Below, piece after piece: positions 58,354-58,479 of a stretch of DNA of 58,479 nt. Below the pieces are notes generated by a model. The model was given only the letters and a program-made list of their open reading frames with translations. It was not told the DNA's origin and ran no database searches. The position numbers and the translations under genes are program-made. This stretch comes from Paraglaciecola hydrolytica (GTDB lineage: Bacteria > Pseudomonadota > Gammaproteobacteria > Enterobacterales > Alteromonadaceae), in assembly GCF_001565895.1 (NCBI RefSeq), contig NZ_LSNE01000020.1:11116-69594 (forward strand), read 5' to 3'. Positions within the stretch are counted from its first letter, which is position 1; every line of letters starts with the position of its first letter.

Positions 58354-58479
58354 CTAGTTGACTCTATCCATACGCTTAGCAAAATCATCAAGATATTCTT
58401 CACGCCATTTACTGACGGATTTGGCGCCAATATGCGGGCCTTCAGCAAATTCTGTGGCGGGGTTATCAATCCACCAAAT
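58354..58479 (-). CDS. C-terminal 41 residues of a gene running off the right edge
   Basis: On the minus strand the frame is open from the window end to TAG at 58354, encoding IWWIDNPATEFAEG to a C-terminus DDFAKRMDRVN. Base 58479 lies within the gene, so its start is outside. Strand and spacing (53 bases) place it directly upstream of the 625-residue lipoprotein in the glycan locus. Composition looks like a real protein end; family not recognised. Confidence 0.6.
   Translation of the reverse strand: MWWIDNPATEFAEGPHIGAKSVSKWREEYLDDFAKRMDRVN

Overview
The window looks like part of the chromosome of a marine gammaproteobacterium, most likely an alteromonad (Paraglaciecola/Glaciecola-like). 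I infer this from moderate G+C, the style of the TonB receptors and glycoside hydrolases, and the RAYT/repeat type; there is no rRNA or marker gene to prove it. Almost all of it is catabolic: lignin-derived aromatic acids on one side, plant or algal glycans on the other.

Region 1 (1-10.3 kb): a 3' tRNA-Arg fragment, a LysR regulator with two DNA-binding domains, then a divergent, tightly packed operon ligK-ligU-ligJ-ligI-ligA-ligB-ligC. These genes encode the complete protocatechuate 4,5-cleavage pathway to pyruvate and oxaloacetate. An aldo/keto reductase and ATP-dependent PEP carboxykinase follow; the latter would take the oxaloacetate into gluconeogenesis.

Region 2 (10.4-25.7 kb): a TSUP permease, a siderophore-interacting flavoprotein, and a second aromatic cluster whose substrate I cannot name. 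That cluster encodes a FAH-family hydrolase, a cyclase-family hydrolase, an FrsA/DHPON-type alpha/beta hydrolase, a type I extradiol dioxygenase, a Rieske ferredoxin and an FAD monooxygenase. A MarR regulator, a second VanB/VanA-like pair, and a LysR/DoxX/LigB-type dioxygenase set follow. A MarR-style operator (GTTGATATxGTCAAC) is shared by the VanB-like promoter and a near-consensus promoter of the flavoprotein gene. The region ends in genomic wreckage: a truncated Rossmann gene, a RAYT transposase flanked by inverted copies of its repeat, a five-unit tandem array, and a decayed second copy of the dioxygenase 3' end.

Region 3 (25.8-44.4 kb): an MFS transporter; a LacI regulator with two palindromic operators; a TonB receptor broken by one in-frame stop; a GH3 enzyme and a carboxylesterase. 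Then come another MFS transporter, a second intact TonB receptor, a metallo-beta-lactamase-fold lipoprotein, an exported amidohydrolase, a membrane AraC regulator and mntP.

Region 4 (44.5-49.8 kb): vanAB with vanR and three VanR operators, then pobA with an AraC-type pobR-like regulator. These funnel vanillate and 4-hydroxybenzoate into protocatechuate for the lig operon.

Region 5 (50.2-58.5 kb): a leftward polysaccharide locus encoding a GH140-like enzyme, a GH43 lipoprotein, two tandem DUF1593 (Sde182-type) proteins, a 625-residue lipoprotein of unclear family, and the C-terminus of a further gene at the edge.

Together: glycosidases and esterases release sugars and phenolic acids; VanAB, PobA and probably the second oxygenase pair trim the phenolics; ring cleavage and PEP carboxykinase feed central metabolism.
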